From assembly GCA_021806055.1 (NCBI GenBank), contig JAJZYE010000033.1, forward strand, positions 1 through 8,161: a DNA stretch of 8,161 nucleotides. The letters run 5' to 3'. Of this stretch, positions 5,537 to 8,161 are shown in pieces. The notes beneath the pieces are model-generated. The model saw only the letters and a list, made by a program, of their open reading frames with translations. It searched no databases and was not told where the DNA came from. Each line of letters begins with the position of its first letter. The first letter of the stretch is position 1. The DNA comes from Actinomycetes bacterium (GTDB lineage: Bacteria > Actinomycetota > Acidimicrobiia > Acidimicrobiales > RAAP-2). A program made the translations under genes and the position numbers.

Positions 5537-5542
5537 AAGGAG
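5537..5542 (+). promoter_or_regulatory. Ribosome binding site that fixes a CTG start for infA
   Basis: AAGGAG lies with its GGAG 7 nt before CTG 5550, an ideal distance. No ATG, GTG or TTG occurs in frame near it; the nearest in-frame candidate upstream is a GTG at 5496 and the frame opens at GTG 5484. Both would put this Shine-Dalgarno inside the coding sequence. Confidence 0.75.
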
Positions 5543-5549
5543 AAGGAAC

Positions 5550-5774
5550 CTGAGTAAGCCTAAGGAAGATGCGTTCACCGTCGAGGGAACCGTGGTGGAA
5601 CCTCTGCCCAACGCCATGTTTCGCGTCGAGCTGGAGAACGGGTACACCGTCCTCGCACACAGCTCGGGCAAGATGCGCATGCACCGCATTCGCATCCTGC
5701 CGGGGGACAAGGTGCAGGTCGAGATCACGCCCTACGACATGACCCGTGGCCGCATCACCTACCGCTACAAATAG
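5550..5774 (+). CDS. infA: Translation initiation factor IF-1 (CTG start)
   Basis: IF1 is an S1/OB-fold protein that binds the A site of the 30S subunit during initiation and helps IF2 and IF3 select the initiator tRNA. From CTG 5550 the product has 74 residues, the usual IF1 length. The family core is intact: [48 protein letters not shown] and the end [14 protein letters not shown]. The N-terminus SKPKEDAF matches the short lysine-rich start of other IF1 proteins, which together with the well-placed AAGGAG supports CTG. A start at GTG 5484 would add 22 residues of Arg/Cys-rich sequence unlike IF1 and encoded by the leader hairpins. Small differences from common IF1 are SSGKMR for ISGKMR and MHRIRI for MHYIRI. 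It is the first gene of the downstream operon, 28 nt before rpmJ. Confidence 0.95.
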   Translation: MSKPKEDAFTVEGTVVEPLPNAMFRVELENGYTVLAHSSGKMRMHRIRILPGDKVQVEITPYDMTRGRITYRYK

Positions 5775-5802
5775 CTCCGGTTCGAATCGAGAGAGACACG
5801 AC

Positions 5803-5916
5803 ATGAAGGTTCGCGCGAGCGTCAAGCCGATGTGCGAGAAGTGCAAAGTCATCAAGCGGGAGGGTCACGTGCGCGTGATCTGTGAGAACCCGCGTCATAA
5901 GCAGCGTCAGGGCTAG
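5803..5916 (+). CDS. rpmJ: 50S ribosomal protein L36 (bL36), zinc-binding form
   Basis: The smallest large-subunit protein, 37 residues, starting [14 protein letters not shown]. The zinc ligands are Cys11, Cys14, Cys27 and His32 (CEKC...ICENPRH), so this is the C+ form; many actinobacteria also carry a zinc-free paralogue used under zinc limitation, which is not in this window. It ends HKQRQG, as is usual. ATG 5803 is preceded by a purine-rich GAGAGAG stretch acting as a modest ribosome binding site. It lies between infA and rpsM (11-nt gap), the conserved order. Confidence 0.97.
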   Translation: MKVRASVKPMCEKCKVIKREGHVRVICENPRHKQRQG

Positions 5917-5927
5917 AGAGGACGAGT

Positions 5928-6305
5928 ATGGCCCGTATTTCCGGAGTCGACATCCCGCGCGACAAGCGCACGGTGATCGCCTTGACCTATATCTTCGGCG
6001 TCGGTCCGACGATCGCGAGTCAGATCTGCGCCGCGACCGGCGTGGACGAGTCCACGCGCGTCAAGGACCTCTCCGACGCCGAGGTCAACAAGTTGCGCAC
6101 CTACATCGACCAGAACGTCACGGTCGAGGGTGACCTGCGCCGCGATGTGGCCCAGGACATCAAGCGCAAGATGGAGATCAACTGCCTCCAGGGGATTCGA
6201 CACCGCAAGGGCCTCCCGGTGCACGGCCAGCGCACCCGGACCAACGCACGTACTCGTAAGGGACCCAAGCGCACCGTCGCGGGCAAGAAGAAAGTGACCA
6301 AGTAA
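5928..6305 (+). CDS. rpsM: 30S ribosomal protein S13 (uS13)
   Basis: S13 sits in the head of the small subunit and contacts the P-site tRNA and 23S rRNA/L5 in the inter-subunit bridges. The 125-residue product begins [25 protein letters not shown] and has the helix-two-turn-helix region about 14-60, then [21 protein letters not shown] and [15 protein letters not shown] (about 91-105), the rRNA-binding core. It finishes with the basic tail [16 protein letters not shown], which reaches the tRNA. ATG 5928 follows GAGAGGAC at a proper distance. The stop TAA is immediately followed by the ATG of rpsK with no gap, so translation of the two is probably coupled. Confidence 0.98.
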   Translation: MARISGVDIPRDKRTVIALTYIFGVGPTIASQICAATGVDESTRVKDLSDAEVNKLRTYIDQNVTVEGDLRRDVAQDIKRKMEINCLQGIRHRKGLPVHGQRTRTNARTRKGPKRTVAGKKKVTK

Positions 6306-6701
6306 ATGGCCAAGCCCACCCCGACTCGCAAGGTCCGGCGCAAGGAGCGCAAGAACGTCGCCTTCGGCGTCGCGCACATCAAGAGCTCGTTCAACAACAC
6401 CATCGTGTCCATCACCGACCCCGAGGGCAACGTCCTGTCCTGGGCCTCGTCGGGCAACGTGGGCTTCAAGGGCTCGCGCAAGTCGACACCCTTCGCCGCG
6501 CAGCTGGCGGCGGAGAAGTGCGCGCGCGCCGCCATGGAGCACGGGGTGAAGAAGGTCGACGTGCTGGTTCGCGGACCGGGATCGGGGCGCGAGACCGCGA
6601 TCCGCTCGCTGGCCGCCGCCGGCATCGAGGTGGTCGCGATCAAGGACGTGACCCCGCTGCCGCACAACGGCTGTCGGCCCAAGAAGCGTCGTCGAGGCTA
6701 A
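6306..6701 (+). CDS. rpsK: 30S ribosomal protein S11 (uS11)
   Basis: S11 forms part of the 30S platform near the E site and the mRNA exit. The 131-residue protein has the family core [44 protein letters not shown] split across about 23-66, then [19 protein letters not shown] (about 84-102) and the C-terminal [14 protein letters not shown]. The N-terminus is the usual variable lysine/arginine-rich arm ([17 protein letters not shown]). The start codon abuts the rpsM stop and no strong Shine-Dalgarno is seen beyond AAGAAAG, which supports translational coupling. rpsD follows after 8 nt. Nothing is unusual. Confidence 0.98.
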   Translation: MAKPTPTRKVRRKERKNVAFGVAHIKSSFNNTIVSITDPEGNVLSWASSGNVGFKGSRKSTPFAAQLAAEKCARAAMEHGVKKVDVLVRGPGSGRETAIRSLAAAGIEVVAIKDVTPLPHNGCRPKKRRRG

Positions 6702-6709
6702 GGAAGACC

Positions 6710-7354
6710 ATGGCTCGTTACACAGGACCCGTGTGCCGGCTCTGCCGTCGCGAACGTACCAAGTTGTACCTGAAGGGGGAGCGCTGCTTCACCCTCAAGT
6801 GCCCCGTCTCGGAGAACTCCGATCGCCAGACCCGGGCTTTCCCGCCGGGCATGCACGGTCGCGACCGCCAGCGTCAGGGCTCGGAGTACCTCACCCAGCT
6901 GCGCGAGAAGCAGAAGGCGCGCCGCACCTACGGCCTGCTGGAGAAGCAGTTCCGCAATCTCTACGAGGAGGCCAGCCGTCGCCCCGGCATCACGGGCACG
7001 AACCTGCTGCAGTTCCTCGAGCTGCGTCTGGACAACGTCGCCTACCGGGCCGGCTGGGGTGCCTCGCGCGCCCAGGCTCGCCAGCTCGTGCGCCACGGTC
7101 ACGTGAGCGTCAACGCCAAGCGGGTGACGATCCCCAGCTACCGCGTGCGCCCCGGTGACGTGGTGACGCTCAAGGCCGCAACGCGCGAGAACTTCAACGT
7201 CAAGCGCAACCTCGACACCCTGGACCGCTCGGTGCCCGGATGGCTGGAGACCGGTGACGGCGGCTTCTCGGTCACCGTGCGCGTCGTGCCCCAACGAGAG
7301 CAGATCGACGAGTCGATCCGCGAGCAGCTCATCGTCGAGCTGTACTCCAAGTAA
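6710..7354 (+). CDS. rpsD: 30S ribosomal protein S4 (uS4), zinc-binding form
   Basis: S4 is a primary 16S rRNA-binding protein that starts assembly of the 30S body and lines the mRNA entry; in some bacteria it represses the alpha operon. The product has 214 residues. It starts ARYTGPVCRLCRRERTKL, with four cysteines in a zinc-knuckle pattern (Cys9, Cys12, Cys26, Cys31), the C+ type. Next come FPPGMHGRDRQRQGSEYLTQLREKQ in pieces (about 44-70), the S4 RNA-binding domain LELRLDNVAYRAGWGASRAQARQLVRHGHVSVN (about 103-136), and the C-terminal REQIDESIREQLIVELYSK. ATG 6710 is preceded by AAGGAAG. An upstream extension of the same frame overlaps rpsK and is not S4-like. Whether S4 regulates this operon cannot be seen; no E. 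coli-type pseudoknot was identified. Confidence 0.98.
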   Translation: MARYTGPVCRLCRRERTKLYLKGERCFTLKCPVSENSDRQTRAFPPGMHGRDRQRQGSEYLTQLREKQKARRTYGLLEKQFRNLYEEASRRPGITGTNLLQFLELRLDNVAYRAGWGASRAQARQLVRHGHVSVNAKRVTIPSYRVRPGDVVTLKAATRENFNVKRNLDTLDRSVPGWLETGDGGFSVTVRVVPQREQIDESIREQLIVELYSK

Positions 7355-7378
7355 CTGACCGCGACGTAAGGAGTCCGC

Positions 7379-8161
7379 ATGCTGATCATCCAACGACCCA
7401 CCGTTGAGGCCCTCGGTGAGGAGGTTGACCACCGCCAGTCCTTCGCCGTGGGACCGCTCGACCCGGGCTTCGGCCACACGCTGGGCAACTCGCTGCGCCG
7501 CACGCTGCTGTCCTCGATTCCCGGGGCCGCGGCCACGCGAGTCAAGTTCGACGCGGTGCTGCACGAGTTCGACGTCATCGAGGGCGTGAAGGAAGACGTC
7601 CAGGACATCTGCCTCAACCTGAAGGACCTGCTGGTCCGGGTGTACAGCGACGAGCCGGTGGTGTTGCGCCTGGACAAGCGCGGCGAGGGCCCGGTCACGG
7701 CGTCTGATCTCTCGACCACCGCCGACGTCGAGGTGATGAACCCCGACCTGCACCTGGCCTACCTGACGTCGCCCAAGGCCACGCTGAGCTTCGAGTTGAC
7801 CGTGGAGCGTGGTAAGGGGTACGTCGGCGCCGAGGAGAACAAGGGATCCTCGACCATTGGCGTGATCCCCCTGGACGCGATCTTCTCACCGGTGCGCCGG
7901 GTCAGTTTCGAGATCGACCCGGTACGTGTTGAGCAGTCGCGCGACTTTGACCGCCTCGTGATCGAGGTGGAGACCGACGGCTCGATCAGCCCGCGCGAGG
8001 CGCTGGCGTCAGCCGCCAAGACCCTCGGGTCGCTGGTCGAGCTGATCGCGAGTTTCGACGAGGAGGCGCCCACGCTCGAGTTGGGCGACGTCGGCACGGC
8101 GCAGGCCGCGGCGAGCGAGCTGGACATCCGTATCGAGGAGCTCGGGTTGACCGAGCGCTCG
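7379..8161 (+). CDS. rpoA: DNA-directed RNA polymerase subunit alpha, 5' part (3' end outside window)
   Basis: Alpha dimerises to start assembly of RNA polymerase, and its C-terminal domain binds UP elements and activators. The frame is open from ATG 7379 to the last base (261 codons). It begins MLIIQRPTVEALGEE. The N-terminal domain is complete: the dimer helix LGNSLRRTLLSSIPGAA (35-51), VLHEFDVIEGVKEDV, the LNLKDLLV strand, the VMNPDLHLAYL insert, the RGKGYV motif, IPLDAIFSPVRRVSFEI, then ISPREALASAAKTL and the start of the linker. The final residues ELDIRIEELGLTERS are the beginning of the C-terminal DNA-binding domain, where the window ends. GTAAGGAG (from 7366) gives a strong Shine-Dalgarno 5 nt before ATG. 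It is 24 nt after rpsD, in the normal alpha-operon order. Confidence 0.98.
   Translation, partial: MLIIQRPTVEALGEEVDHRQSFAVGPLDPGFGHTLGNSLRRTLLSSIPGAAATRVKFDAVLHEFDVIEGVKEDVQDICLNLKDLLVRVYSDEPVVLRLDKRGEGPVTASDLSTTADVEVMNPDLHLAYLTSPKATLSFELTVERGKGYVGAEENKGSSTIGVIPLDAIFSPVRRVSFEIDPVRVEQSRDFDRLVIEVETDGSISPREALASAAKTLGSLVELIASFDEEAPTLELGDVGTAQAAASELDIRIEELGLTERS

Noticed and set aside
5531..5540. CGTAACAAGG, identical to part of the conserved 3' end of 16S rRNA
   Set aside because: Only ten bases match and the context is the purine-rich infA ribosome binding site; chance and anti-SD-type composition explain it.

Overview
The window comes from a very GC-rich bacterium, most likely an actinobacterium. 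This rests on three things: strong G/C bias at third codon positions, cysteine-bearing (zinc-type) forms of L36 and S4, and a two-component pair that closely resembles mycobacterial DosS/DosR (DevS/DevR). A deep lineage such as the Acidimicrobiia is a guess. The backbone is the end of the spc ribosomal-protein operon followed by the alpha operon.

Left part (1-2285, + strand): the 3' two thirds of secY, then adk and map, tightly packed (2-nt gap, then a 4-nt GTGA overlap). In many bacteria map is followed directly by infA. Here about 3.2 kb of unrelated DNA lies between them.

Inserted part (about 2286-5430): a minus-strand operon of three genes. In transcription order these are a small flavin-type split-barrel protein (PPOX-like), a GAF-HisKA_3-HATPase sensor kinase and a NarL/DosR-type response regulator. 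The operon converges on map across a short spacer with a nested inverted repeat. The kinase keeps the histidine and tyrosine that line the heme pocket in DosS but has one GAF domain instead of two. The regulator keeps the DNA-contact residues of DosR, and an imperfect DosR-type palindrome lies just upstream of the operon. On the other side, on the + strand, is a remnant of a VOC/glyoxalase-family gene. Much of its middle seems deleted, and a single Gly-Val-Val codon triplet has been expanded into 14 tandem copies of a 9-bp unit (4825-4950). After it come about 400 bp with no recognisable gene.

Right part (5431-8161, + strand): a promoter-like element, a leader with two consecutive hairpins, then infA (apparent CTG start), rpmJ, rpsM, rpsK, rpsD and the first 261 codons of rpoA, which runs off the window. 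Spacing is short throughout, as in a single transcript. With the spc operon interrupted, infA appears to head its own transcription unit.

The housekeeping genes supply protein secretion (SecY), nucleotide balance (Adk), N-terminal methionine removal (Map), translation initiation (IF1), ribosome structure (S13, S11, S4, L36) and transcription (RpoA). The inserted operon looks like a redox, oxygen or nitric-oxide response module placed next to the growth machinery.
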